This document shows positions 16,069 to 25,758 of a stretch of DNA of 64,000 bases, one piece after another. Source of the stretch: SZUA-229 sp964531165 (lineage in GTDB: Bacteria > Pseudomonadota > Gammaproteobacteria > SZUA-229); NCBI GenBank assembly GCA_964531165.1, contig CAZHEA010000008.1:1-64000 (forward strand), read 5' to 3'. Numbering within the stretch: position 1 is the first letter of the stretch; every line of letters starts with the position of its first letter. A model generated the notes under the pieces. It did no database searches, was not told the origin of the DNA, and was given only the letters and a program-made list of their open reading frames with translations. Made by a program: the position numbers and the translations under genes.

Positions 16069-19000
16069 ATGAATCCCCGTTTTATACACTTGCGTTTGCA
16101 CACTGAATATTCACTGGTTGATGGTGTCGTGCGCATTAAGCCATTGATGAAAACCCTCATCGAGCGTAATACCCCGGCCATTGCATTAACCGATCAATCC
16201 AACCTGTTCGCGATGGTGAAGTTTTATCGTGCTGCCATGTCTGCGGGCATCAAACCTGTTATTGGCGTCGACATCTGGTTGCGCTCGGCGGTGGAAACTG
16301 AAAAACCATCACGGATGGTTTTACTGTGTCAGAACAACGAAGGTTACCTGAATGTTACCCGCTTAATTTCCCGTGCTTATCTTGAAGGTCAGCACGGTGG
16401 AATCCCGATGATAGAAGTTGACTGGCTGCGTGAAATGAACGCCGGCATTATTGTGCTTTCCGGCGGGCGCGAAGGCGATGTGGGTAAAGCGCTACTATCT
16501 GGCAATCACATGTTGGCGCAGGAGCTGTTAAAGGCCTGGCAGAATATTTTTCCGAATCGCTTTTACCTCGAATTACAACGCACCGGCCGTGAAGATGAAG
16601 AAGAGTATTTGCACGCGGCGGTGAGTCTGGCGATGACCACCAATACACCGGTGGTCGCAACTAATGATGTGCGCTTCTTAAAGCAGGACGAATTTGATAG
16701 CCATGAAGTGCGGGTCTGTATTCATGATGGCCGTACCCTCGATGATCCGCGTCGGCAGAAATTATATAGTGATCAGCAATATCTGCGCAGCGAAGAAGAA
16801 ATGTGCGAGCTGTTTGCGGATATTCCAGAAGCCCTGCAAAACACGGTGGAGATTGCTCAGCGCTGTAGCCTGAATGTACGACTCGGTGAAAGCTTTTTAC
16901 CGAACTTTCCGGTACCGGAAGGTGACACCATAGAGTCCTATTTTATTCGGTTATCTAAAGAAGGCCTGGAAAAACGATTAGAAGTACTCGTGCCACTGGA
17001 TTCTGAAAATGCCGAGGAGCGTCGTCAGCCTTATCACGAGCGCTTAGATATCGAGTTGGAAGTGATTAACACCATGGGCTTCCCGGGTTACTTCTTAATC
17101 GTGGCGGACTTTATCCAGTGGTCTAAAGATAACGAAATTCCGGTGGGGCCGGGACGGGGCTCGGGTGCGGGCTCGCTAGTGGCCTATTCGCTACTAATTA
17201 CCGATCTCGATCCACTGGAATATGATTTACTGTTTGAACGTTTTCTGAATCCCGAGCGGGTATCATTGCCGGATTTCGATGTCGACTTCTGTATGGAAGG
17301 TCGCGACCGGGTTATCGGCTATGTAGCTGATACCTACGGGCGTGATGCGGTATCGCAGATTATCACCTATGGATCGATGGCAGCGAAAGCGGTTATCCGT
17401 GATGTTGGACGGGTGTCAGGTTTGGGTTATGGCTTTGTTGATCGTATCGCCAAGATGATTCCGTTTGAAATTGGTATGACGTTGACTAAGGCGTTGGATG
17501 AGTCTGAAGATTTAGCCAATGCCTATCGCGATGAAGATGATGTCACCGATTTAATCAACATGTGTCTGTCACTCGAAGGCTGTGCCCGTAATGCCGGTAA
17601 GCATGCCGGGGGTGTGGTGATTTCTCCCTCGGTTCTTACTGACTTTACGCCACTGTACTGTGAGCAGGGTGGCCACAGTATTGTTACGCAGTTTGATAAG
17701 GACGATGTGGAAGCGATTGGCCTGGTAAAGTTTGACTTTTTAGGCCTGCGTACGCTGACAATTATTGATTGGGCAGTGCGCAATATTAAAGCTCGTCATG
17801 CGGATCAGCATGAGCTGGATATGAATCTGGTGGCGCTGGATGATGAGGCTACATTTACACTGTTGCGGGCAGCAGAAACCACCGCCGTATTCCAGCTTGA
17901 ATCCAGTGGCATGAAAGATTTGATTAAGCGTCTGCAGCCGGATAGTTTTGAAGACATCGTCGCACTGGTGGCGCTGTTTCGCCCGGGCCCGTTACAGTCG
18001 GGCATGGTGGATAACTTTATCAATCGTAAGCATGGACGGGAAGAAGTGTCTTACCCGGATGCGCAATATCAGCATGAATCTCTCAAAACAATTTTAGAAC
18101 CCACCTACGGCATTATTCTGTATCAGGAACAGGTTATGCAGATCGCTCAGGTGCTGTCCGGTTACACCCTTGGTGGTGCGGATATGCTGCGTCGTGCGAT
18201 GGGTAAAAAGAAGCCTGAAGTGATGGCGCAACAGCGTGCTATTTTTGAGGACGGGGCTAAAGAAAATGGCATCGACGGCAAGCTGGCGATGAAAATTTTC
18301 GATCTGGTGGAAAAATTTGCGGGTTATGGTTTCAATAAATCCCACTCTGCCGCTTATGCTTTATTGTCGTATCAAACCGCCTGGTTAAAATCACATTATC
18401 CGGCGGAATTTATGGCGGCAGTTTTATCCGCGGATATGGATAACACCGACAAGGTGGTGATATTAATAGAAGATTGCCATCGGATGAAACTCGATGTACT
18501 TACACCGAATATTAATCGCTCGGTGATTAAGTTTTCAGTACCGGATGACAAGCAGGTACTGTATGGGCTGGGTGCAATTAAAGGCGTCGGCGAAGCGGCG
18601 CTGGAAGGTATTATTGAAGAGCGTAATAATAATGGTGCATATAAAGACCTGTTTGACTTATGCCGGCGAGTTGATGGTCGTAAAGTTAACAAGCGGGTTT
18701 TAGAGGCCTTAATCAAAGCCGGTGCGTTAGAAGAGCTGGGACCAAACCGGGCCAGCTTAATGGCGCGCTTAAGTGATGCGATGCAGGGTGCGGAACAGTA
18801 TCAGAAAAATGCCAGTGTCGGTCAGGATGATTTATTTGGTAGTGCGGCAGAGGATGACAATATTGCGCCGATCAATGAAGTTACAGTTGAAGAGTGGGAA
18901 GAAGAAAAACGCTTAACTTTTGAGAAAGATACGCTGGGCTTATATCTCACCGGTCACCCGATTGAACGTTATGAGAAAGAGTTAAAAAAATTCACTGATT

Positions 19001-19584
19001 GCACACTGGGTGCACTCGCTGACCAGAGTGATCTGGCCTCCGGTGCCGGCGGTGGATATATGTCTCAACGCAATGCAAAAAGTTATAAGCTAGCGGGGTT
19101 GATGATTGGCATGCGGGTGCGACGCACTAAAACCGGAGGCAAAATTGTATCCGCAGTGCTCGACGATAGAACCGCGCGGGTTGAAGTCCGTATCTTTGAA
19201 GAAAAATTTGAGCAATATAATTATTTATTAAACAAAGATAAATTAATTGTGGTGGAAGGTAAGGTTATTTACGACGATTACTTTGGCGGGTATCGCATTA
19301 CCGCTGATGTCATTTATGATATTACCGAAGCTCGTCAGAAATTTGCGCGGCGCCTGGAAATTAACTTAACTCAGAACAATTGTGATAACAGTATTGTGCA
19401 ACAGTTAAACCAGGTGTTAAATCCATTTCGTGAAGGTGCCTGTCCGGTGTGGATAAACTACACTCGTAATGATGTGAAGGCAAAAATATCATTAAGTGAT
19501 GAATGGTGTGTGCATCCCAGTGATGAATTAATGAACCGTCTTGATAAGCTGGCGGGCGATAATAATGTGTCAGTTATTTATTAA
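16069..19584 (+). CDS. dnaE: DNA polymerase III alpha subunit
   Basis: Catalytic subunit of the replicative polymerase. It is 1171 residues (E. coli 1160). The N-terminal PHP domain begins FIHLRLHTEYSLVDG. The palm has GPGRGSGAGSLVAYSL and the catalytic aspartates in PDFDVDFCMEGRD (near residue 405). AGYGFNKSHSAAYALLSYQ and a tandem HhH region follow. A clamp-binding motif QDDLFG lies at about residue 919 and an OB-fold after residue 990. accA, which normally follows, is absent; an AraC-type regulator starts 34 bases downstream. Confidence 0.98.
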   Translation: MNPRFIHLRLHTEYSLVDGVVRIKPLMKTLIERNTPAIALTDQSNLFAMVKFYRAAMSAGIKPVIGVDIWLRSAVETEKPSRMVLLCQNNEGYLNVTRLISRAYLEGQHGGIPMIEVDWLREMNAGIIVLSGGREGDVGKALLSGNHMLAQELLKAWQNIFPNRFYLELQRTGREDEEEYLHAAVSLAMTTNTPVVATNDVRFLKQDEFDSHEVRVCIHDGRTLDDPRRQKLYSDQQYLRSEEEMCELFADIPEALQNTVEIAQRCSLNVRLGESFLPNFPVPEGDTIESYFIRLSKEGLEKRLEVLVPLDSENAEERRQPYHERLDIELEVINTMGFPGYFLIVADFIQWSKDNEIPVGPGRGSGAGSLVAYSLLITDLDPLEYDLLFERFLNPERVSLPDFDVDFCMEGRDRVIGYVADTYGRDAVSQIITYGSMAAKAVIRDVGRVSGLGYGFVDRIAKMIPFEIGMTLTKALDESEDLANAYRDEDDVTDLINMCLSLEGCARNAGKHAGGVVISPSVLTDFTPLYCEQGGHSIVTQFDKDDVEAIGLVKFDFLGLRTLTIIDWAVRNIKARHADQHELDMNLVALDDEATFTLLRAAETTAVFQLESSGMKDLIKRLQPDSFEDIVALVALFRPGPLQSGMVDNFINRKHGREEVSYPDAQYQHESLKTILEPTYGIILYQEQVMQIAQVLSGYTLGGADMLRRAMGKKKPEVMAQQRAIFEDGAKENGIDGKLAMKIFDLVEKFAGYGFNKSHSAAYALLSYQTAWLKSHYPAEFMAAVLSADMDNTDKVVILIEDCHRMKLDVLTPNINRSVIKFSVPDDKQVLYGLGAIKGVGEAALEGIIEERNNNGAYKDLFDLCRRVDGRKVNKRVLEALIKAGALEELGPNRASLMARLSDAMQGAEQYQKNASVGQDDLFGSAAEDDNIAPINEVTVEEWEEEKRLTFEKDTLGLYLTGHPIERYEKELKKFTDCTLGALADQSDLASGAGGGYMSQRNAKSYKLAGLMIGMRVRRTKTGGKIVSAVLDDRTARVEVRIFEEKFEQYNYLLNKDKLIVVEGKVIYDDYFGGYRITADVIYDITEARQKFARRLEINLTQNNCDNSIVQQLNQVLNPFREGACPVWINYTRNDVKAKISLSDEWCVHPSDELMNRLDKLAGDNNVSVIY

Positions 19585-19618
19585 GATTGTTTTTAAATAA
19601 AAGGATTCGGGCGAACAA

Positions 19619-20632
19619 ATGAAAGCACACTTAACAACAGAATACCCGACAACAGTGGTGAGTATTGCATCGGTGCTGGGAAAAGTGTTAGATCACTACG
19701 GGCTGGATAAATATGCGATTGCGGAGCAGGCCGGTATAGATACCCGGATAGCTTATCAGCCTAATGATAGAATCAGCACAACAAGACTGCAGAAAGTCTG
19801 GAAAATTGCCCACCAACAATCTGCCGATGATTGTCTGGGTTTAGTGTATGCACAGTTAGTTCAGCCTGCTTCTTTAAGTGGTTTGGGTCTGGCGTGGATT
19901 ACCAGTGATTCTCTGAAAGATTCTATTAATCGTCTGGTACGATTTCAGAGCGCGATAACCACTTCTATTGATTATGTGTTTAATGAACTGGATGACTGCT
20001 ACCAGGTTATATTCAGATCAAAAATAAAAAATCCAGAAATAGTTTCAATCGATGCCAGTATCGCCACACTTTATAAAATGTGTCAGATTACCTATGGCCC
20101 TGATTTAGAGGTAGATGCAGTGAGCATTGCCCACGCGAAACCTGATTGTGCACACAAGTTTGATGAGTTTTTTGGTGTTAAGGTCAAATTTGATGCGCAA
20201 GAAACCCAGCTTTTTTTCTCTAAGAATGTATTAGAGCTCAGACTGCCCACGTCTAATCCTGACTTAGCCAGAATGAATGATCAGATTGTTATCGATTATT
20301 TAAAATGCTTTGATAAGCATAATATTGTCATGCAGGTGCGCGCGCGAGTTATTGAAGAGCTGAATAATGGTATACCGCATCAGGATAAGATTGCCGGTCA
20401 GCTAAACATGAGTCTACGTAATCTGCAGCGCAAGCTTAAGGATGAAAACAGCAGCTTTAAAGGTATTCTTGATGAAACTCGCAGCGAACTGTCGAAGCAG
20501 TATTTACGCGGCAGTGATCGCTCGATTATTGAAGTGGGCTTTCTGCTGGGCTTTACCGAGCCAAGTAATTTTGCCCGGGCTTTTCGCCGCTGGACTGGTG
20601 TCTCACCAAATGAATATAGAGATTCGGTATAG
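19619..20632 (+). CDS. AraC-family transcriptional regulator
   Basis: 337 residues in the two-part architecture of the OruR/ArgR-like AraC subgroup: an arabinose-binding-type N-terminal domain (about residues 20-210) and a C-terminal pair of helix-turn-helix motifs. Visible in the DNA-binding part are IAGQLNMSLRNLQRKLKDE and the second HTH ending IIEVGFLLGFTEPSNFARAF then RRWTGVSPNEYR, which is the AraC signature. It lies between dnaE and an lpxC-type gene in the same direction. A perfect 9-bp inverted repeat sits in the gap before lpxC, so local regulation of lpxC is a reasonable guess, but the effector is unknown. Confidence 0.85.
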   Translation: MKAHLTTEYPTTVVSIASVLGKVLDHYGLDKYAIAEQAGIDTRIAYQPNDRISTTRLQKVWKIAHQQSADDCLGLVYAQLVQPASLSGLGLAWITSDSLKDSINRLVRFQSAITTSIDYVFNELDDCYQVIFRSKIKNPEIVSIDASIATLYKMCQITYGPDLEVDAVSIAHAKPDCAHKFDEFFGVKVKFDAQETQLFFSKNVLELRLPTSNPDLARMNDQIVIDYLKCFDKHNIVMQVRARVIEELNNGIPHQDKIAGQLNMSLRNLQRKLKDENSSFKGILDETRSELSKQYLRGSDRSIIEVGFLLGFTEPSNFARAFRRWTGVSPNEYRDSV

Positions 20633-20704
20633 CAACTAATGCTTAACTTGTTGAAATAACAGTTTTTTCTGGTTCTATTCAGTAAATTACACACTTTCTG
20701 TATA

Positions 20705-20739
20705 AGTTGGCGCTAATTGATTGCTGATTGGCGCCAACT
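20705..20739. promoter_or_regulatory. Inverted repeat upstream of lpxC-type gene (candidate operator)
   Basis: Perfect arms AGTTGGCGC (20705-20713) and GCGCCAACT (20731-20739) are separated by 17 bases. The centre is 80 bases before the lpxC-type start and 90 bases after the AraC-type stop. No T-tract follows, which argues against an intrinsic terminator and for a protein-binding site or leader hairpin. Confidence 0.45.
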
Positions 20740-20801
20740 GACCATCCCCGATACCGCATATCCCATACATTAGTCTCACCCACTAATTATGGAGAACAGC
20801 G

Positions 20802-21776
20802 ATGGAAACAAATTATAAATACCATAGAACGACTGTTCGTGAGCCCGTGTCTTTTATTGGCATTGGCCTGCATACCGGTCAGTTGACGACAGTCAGCCTG
20901 AAACCCAGCGTCGATAAACGTGGCATTTATTTTGTGCGTACTGATGTTGGTCACGGGCAGGGCGTTATTAATGCGAGCTGGTATAACGTATCGAGCACCG
21001 AACTGTCTACCAATTTGAGTAATGAGTTTAATGTTGGCGTTGCGACGGTTGAACATCTGATGTCTGCCATTATTGCCTGCGGCATAGATAACGTGCGCAT
21101 TGAGGTGGATGGACCAGAAATTCCCATTATGGATGGCAGCTCAGAAGTGTTTGTTGAGCTAATCCGTAATTGCGGCAAAAGTTACCTTAATGAGCCCAAA
21201 CAGGGCATCTGGATTGAAAAACCAATTGTTGTCAGTGAAGGGGAAAAATATGCCATGCTGATGCCGCACTCAACGCCGCGTGTGAGCATGTGCATTGATT
21301 TTCCAAATACTGCAATTGGTGCACAATGTTATTCGGTGACCCTGGATGATGATGATTACTTCGATGAGATTGCCTATGCCCGTACATTCGGATTTGCCAA
21401 TCAGGTTGAGGCGCTTAAGGAAAAAGGTCTGGCGCAGGGTGGTTCACTAATCAATGCGGTGGTGGTTGATGGACAGAAAATACTTAACCCGGAAGGTCTG
21501 CGGATTGAAAACGAATTTGTACGTCATAAGATTCTGGATGCGATTGGAGATATGTCGCTGGCGGGAGCTCCGATTATCGGCCATTACTATGCTTATAAAG
21601 CGGGTCATAACCTGAACCAGAAGTTGCTTAAAAAGTTGTTTAGTGAAACGTCTGCCTGGACCCAGACTTCGCTACAGGAGGGTAAAGACAGGTTTGCTAA
21701 TCATGATGAGTTGTATGACGGTGATTTCATTCAGAAAACACTAAATGTTGTGCCCATCAGAAAAATGGCAAGCTAA
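20802..21776 (+). CDS. lpxC: UDP-3-O-acyl-N-acetylglucosamine deacetylase (LpxC-type)
   Basis: Zinc deacetylase of the committed step of lipid A synthesis. It is 324 residues (E. coli 305). All expected active-site residues are present: Glu84 and His85 in ATVEHLMSA, Thr195 in ARTFGF, His242 and Asp246 (zinc ligands) in RHKILDAIGD, and His269 in YKAGHNLNQ. PEIPIMDGSSEVFVEL is also typical. The N-terminus is longer and the C-terminal 40 residues differ from E. coli. The location is odd: lpxC is normally at the end of the ftsZ cell-division cluster, here it follows an AraC-type regulator. It may be a second copy. Ribosome-binding site GGAGA is good. Confidence 0.9.
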   Translation: METNYKYHRTTVREPVSFIGIGLHTGQLTTVSLKPSVDKRGIYFVRTDVGHGQGVINASWYNVSSTELSTNLSNEFNVGVATVEHLMSAIIACGIDNVRIEVDGPEIPIMDGSSEVFVELIRNCGKSYLNEPKQGIWIEKPIVVSEGEKYAMLMPHSTPRVSMCIDFPNTAIGAQCYSVTLDDDDYFDEIAYARTFGFANQVEALKEKGLAQGGSLINAVVVDGQKILNPEGLRIENEFVRHKILDAIGDMSLAGAPIIGHYYAYKAGHNLNQKLLKKLFSETSAWTQTSLQEGKDRFANHDELYDGDFIQKTLNVVPIRKMAS

Positions 21777-21790
21777 ACCGAGTGGGTATT

Positions 21791-21850
21791 GTCCGGTTTG
21801 CCATAAAGTTTCAGATATTTGTCTGCAACGGCTTACCGGACTTTATTTTT
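21791..21850 (+). terminator. Terminator of the lpxC-type gene
   Basis: Perfect 7-bp arms GTCCGGT (21791-21797) and ACCGGAC (21835-21841) enclose a 37-base loop that contains a small inner hairpin. A T-rich run (TTTATTTTTT) follows directly. The long loop is unusual, but position and T-run support termination. Confidence 0.6.
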
Positions 21851-21984
21851 TATGCGGTATATTTTCATCAGGATGACTGGGTTAAATGATTTAAATTAGT
21901 AAGACGCCTTTACGGGATAAAAAAATCATTTAGCAACTATACTCAGTCTACAAGTAACGCTTTAATATTCGAGCTGAAATAATT

Positions 21985-24900
21985 TTGACAGCACAACAGT
22001 TTCAAAGCCATTTTTTACGTCTGATTGCTATTTCATGGCTATTGCCACCAATGGTTGGATTTTCATTCCTGCTTTATATTGAAGTGTTCTCGTTCGACCA
22101 GCTGGTGAGTATGATGTCGACACCATTAAAGCCACTTTTCCTGATTGGCAGCGTGGTCTTCGCATTACTCTATTTCAAAAACTTTTCAAAATCATTATCA
22201 GCATATCTGACTTTAGCCGATGAGAAAAATAGCGTTATTACAGAGCGGGCCATCAGACGCTTTCCATTGCATTACTGGCTGGTTTTTGTCGTTTATATTT
22301 CAATGGCACCAGCGGCTGCAATTATTAGTCTGGAAATGGCAACAGATTATGTCGCATTACCGGTTGACTGGTTTCGTATTCATCTGGTTGCACTTATTGT
22401 TTCAATTATTGTCGGTTTACCTGTCTTTACCGGTATTTACGATTTATTCGGGCGTGCCTTTGGTGGTATAGAGTTACGACGTCCGGTTTTCACTATAAAA
22501 ACAAAAGTGTTTTTAATCGGCGCGCTTATTCCCTTGTTAATCGATACAATGCTGGTTCAATACTACTGGACTCGAACCGGATTTTTTAATACAGAAACTT
22601 TTATTATCTGGCTGTTACTTGAAGTGCTTGCGATTGTTGGTGCTTTATTATTTGTATATAGCTTTAAGCAGTCTCTGTCACCACTAAAAGGATTAATAGA
22701 CGCACCATTAAATCAGCAGGACAGTAGAATAAAATCCGCATCTACAGATGAGTTAGGGATTTTTTCAAATCAGCTGGCGATTCTGTTAAAAGAGCAAAAG
22801 CTGCATCAGGATCGTTTGACTTTTAGTAATGAGTTATTAAAAGCATCACATAGTTATGCCAGCCTTGCAAAATTGTTAGAAACAATTGTGAATCGAACCC
22901 GCGATGCGCTGTGTGCCGATATCTGTTTTTTAAGCTTATATGATTCAAACAAAAATAAACTGGTATGTGTAGCGCATAGCGATGCCGGGTATAAAGCAGA
23001 TGGATATTTTAAAATAGCATTCGATGAAGTTTCTATTCATGTTGATGTTTTTAAATCGTCGAAGCCCCGTGTTATTGATAATGTGGTGGACGATCAAAAT
23101 TGCCATAGTGAATTAAAGAAAAAGTTTAATTTAAAGTCGTCTGCAGCGGTACCTCTGATTGCCGATCAGACAATAATTGGTGTATTGCAAATCGCAACAA
23201 CACATAAAATGCATCATTATGATGAGCATGAAATAAAAATAATGCAGGCATTTGCGCAGGAAGCAGCCATTATTCAAACTTTCTTTGAGGGTTTGAAACA
23301 GCGTCATAAAGCAGAATCGGCAATAACGCAAATAATGGAGGCGGTGTCCACGGCAACCGGTGCAGATTTTTTTACCGCTATGACTGAGCACATGGCAGAA
23401 ATTTTAAAAGCAGATTCCTGTGGTGTCGTGCAAATTATTCCAGATAGATCCGGTGTGGTTGAAACGCTAGCTTATTTTTACGACGGTAAAATTTTGCCTA
23501 ATACTCAATACCCGTTACAGGGGACTCCCTGTGAAACGATTATCGGCAAACAGACACAAACCTATGCCAGGGATGTTCAGAATAGTTTCCCGCAGGATAC
23601 TCACCTTTGTGAAACCAGCATGGAAAGCTATGTGGGCATTCCGCTGTTCGACTCGCATAAAAAACCGTTGGGGCTTTTGTTCGCGATGTTTCGAGATCCA
23701 ATTGAAAATGTCGAATTTAACGAAAGCGTTATGCGTATTTTTGCTGCCCGTACTTCAGCCGAAATCGAGCGTATGCAAACTGAAGATCATATAAGGCACA
23801 TGGCTTATTATGATGGCTTAACCAATTTACCCAACCGGGAATTTTTGCTGGACAGGCTACAACAAGCTATAGCACATGCAAAAAGACATCATTCGCGTTT
23901 AACTGTGATGATGCTGGATTTAGATAATTTTAAAAAAATTAATGATTCATTAGGGCATCCGGTAGGTGATGGCCTGTTGAAAGAAGTGGCGTGCCGATTA
24001 CAAAAATGCATACGAAAGGAAGATACTGTTGCACGACTCGGTGGTGATGAATTTGTGATTTTGCAGGCAGATTTCGAAACTCGGGAAAGTGCAATCAACC
24101 ATATTAACCGGATTGCGAAACAGCTGCATGAGTCGCTTAAAAGTCACTACCAAATTGCAGAGCATACGTTAATGATTAGTACAAGCTGTGGGGTCTCAAT
24201 TTATCCGGATGATGGTGATAGTGCGGAGTTGTTAATTAAACATGCGGATACGGCACTCTATAAAGCCAAAGAAAATGGTCGCGATAATTATCAGTTTTTT
24301 TCTAATGAAATGAATGTGGCGGCAATGGAGCGTCTTGAAATGGAGTCGGCAATTCATCATGCAATTAAGCTTAAGCAGTTTGAAGTGGCATACCAACCAA
24401 AGGTTTCAGTTGATGGTAACTGTATCATTGGAGCGGAAATTCTACTTCGTTGGAATCATCCTGATCTTGGTTATATTTCACCGGAGCGGTTTATTTCAGT
24501 GGCGGATGAAACCGGGCAGATAATTGAATTAGGTGATTTTATTTTTCAGGAAGCCTGTAAAAAAACCAGTGAGCTCTGGTGTGGCGTTCAGTGTTGTGAT
24601 GAGATTTACAGTCTTTCAGTTAATGTTAGTCCGCGTCAATTTCATCAGGATGACTTTGTCGATAAAGTGCAGCGAACATTACAAAAATATAATACTAATC
24701 CAGAGTGTATTGAGCTTGAGGTTACTGAAAATATATTGATTGAAGACACTGAAAAAGTGAGTGAAAAACTAAGTATATTGAAGAAAATGGGAATAAAAAT
24801 TTCCATTGATGACTTCGGTACAGGTTATGCGTCGTTGCGATATTTACAAAAGCTGCCGATTGATATGATTAAAATAGATCGTTCATTTATTGATCATATT

Positions 24901-25122
24901 AATGATAGCTCTAATGACCTTGCAATAGTGAAAACGATTATAACCATGGCTGAAAATTTAAATTTAAAGGTTATTGCTGAAGGTGTAGAGACTCAGCAAC
25001 AGTTAAATATTTTAAAGAACTTGAATTGTGAATATTATCAGGGATATTTATTCAGTAAGCCGGTGAACTGTGATAAATTTGTTGCGATGGTGAAAAACCA
25101 ACGTAAGCAGATTGGTGCCTGA
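21985..25122 (+). CDS. Membrane GAF-GAF-GGDEF-EAL cyclic-di-GMP enzyme
   Basis: 1045-residue inner-membrane protein of c-di-GMP turnover. The order is about six hydrophobic segments (residues 10-230), a short HAMP-like linker, GAF1 (about 290-430), GAF2 (about 450-590), GGDEF (about 605-775) and EAL (about 790-1040). The cyclase motif GGDEF is intact and preceded by an RxxD inhibitory site (RKED). In the EAL domain the signature reads EIL instead of EAL, but the catalytic glutamate and the later NVSPRQF, ELEVTEN, DDFGTGYASL and AEGVET motifs are all present, so phosphodiesterase activity is likely kept. The start is TTG at 21985. It stands alone; the signals sensed by the GAF domains are unknown. 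Confidence 0.9.
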   Translation: MTAQQFQSHFLRLIAISWLLPPMVGFSFLLYIEVFSFDQLVSMMSTPLKPLFLIGSVVFALLYFKNFSKSLSAYLTLADEKNSVITERAIRRFPLHYWLVFVVYISMAPAAAIISLEMATDYVALPVDWFRIHLVALIVSIIVGLPVFTGIYDLFGRAFGGIELRRPVFTIKTKVFLIGALIPLLIDTMLVQYYWTRTGFFNTETFIIWLLLEVLAIVGALLFVYSFKQSLSPLKGLIDAPLNQQDSRIKSASTDELGIFSNQLAILLKEQKLHQDRLTFSNELLKASHSYASLAKLLETIVNRTRDALCADICFLSLYDSNKNKLVCVAHSDAGYKADGYFKIAFDEVSIHVDVFKSSKPRVIDNVVDDQNCHSELKKKFNLKSSAAVPLIADQTIIGVLQIATTHKMHHYDEHEIKIMQAFAQEAAIIQTFFEGLKQRHKAESAITQIMEAVSTATGADFFTAMTEHMAEILKADSCGVVQIIPDRSGVVETLAYFYDGKILPNTQYPLQGTPCETIIGKQTQTYARDVQNSFPQDTHLCETSMESYVGIPLFDSHKKPLGLLFAMFRDPIENVEFNESVMRIFAARTSAEIERMQTEDHIRHMAYYDGLTNLPNREFLLDRLQQAIAHAKRHHSRLTVMMLDLDNFKKINDSLGHPVGDGLLKEVACRLQKCIRKEDTVARLGGDEFVILQADFETRESAINHINRIAKQLHESLKSHYQIAEHTLMISTSCGVSIYPDDGDSAELLIKHADTALYKAKENGRDNYQFFSNEMNVAAMERLEMESAIHHAIKLKQFEVAYQPKVSVDGNCIIGAEILLRWNHPDLGYISPERFISVADETGQIIELGDFIFQEACKKTSELWCGVQCCDEIYSLSVNVSPRQFHQDDFVDKVQRTLQKYNTNPECIELEVTENILIEDTEKVSEKLSILKKMGIKISIDDFGTGYASLRYLQKLPIDMIKIDRSFIDHINDSSNDLAIVKTIITMAENLNLKVIAEGVETQQQLNILKNLNCEYYQGYLFSKPVNCDKFVAMVKNQRKQIGA

Positions 25123-25174
25123 TATTATTAAATATAAAACTACGTATTAGCGCACGCGATTAGCGCCCGGGTAA

Positions 25175-25687
25175 TTATTTTAAGATTTTTAATAAAACAT
25201 AAACTGCCCCGGTTCCGCCGTCACGTGGAATCGTGCTGACAAAAGCCAGTACTTGCGGAATGCTTTGTAACCATTTATTTACCATGGCTTTCAATACCGG
25301 TTGATTGTCGTTCGAGTTATAGCCCTTACCATGAACTATGCGTACCAGTTTATAAGATTGCTGTTGGGCATGGTCTAAAAAATCCAGTAGGAGTGTTCGT
25401 GCATCATCTCTGCGGTAGCCGTGTAAATCAAGATGATCTTCAACTGCGATTTTTCCATTACGAATTTGTTTAAGATAAGACTTTTGTATCCCCGGGCGTA
25501 TAAATTCTAAAAAATCTTCACAGTCGGTAATAAATTCATCACTTAACGTGTCCGCAATGTTTTTTTCAATAGCCTGTGAACGCTTTTTTATGGCCGTGGG
25601 GTTGGGTTTCAAACTGACCTTATTAGATGCAAGCGAGTTCACCCCCTGCATGGCCTGACTGAAAAGATGGTTGTCATCGTCTTTCAT
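25175..25687 (-). CDS. Smr-domain protein (SmrA/B-like)
   Basis: 170 residues with a C-terminal Smr domain (about residues 85-168), shown by the DLHGYRRDDAR and RIVHGKGYNS motifs and a following GGTGAVYVLL. Family members include endonucleases that act on DNA or on mRNA at collided ribosomes. The N-terminal half is a charged linker. It is transcribed divergently from surE, with 71 bases between the starts, and convergent with the GGDEF/EAL gene. I cannot choose between the SmrA and SmrB types. Confidence 0.88.
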   Translation of the reverse strand: MKDDDNHLFSQAMQGVNSLASNKVSLKPNPTAIKKRSQAIEKNIADTLSDEFITDCEDFLEFIRPGIQKSYLKQIRNGKIAVEDHLDLHGYRRDDARTLLLDFLDHAQQQSYKLVRIVHGKGYNSNDNQPVLKAMVNKWLQSIPQVLAFVSTIPRDGGTGAVYVLLKILK

Positions 25688-25758
25688 AATTGTTTTAACT
25701 CTGTGAAATGCCGCCTTAATTCTATATTATGGGTATCTTACCTATTGAGTGATTTCCT

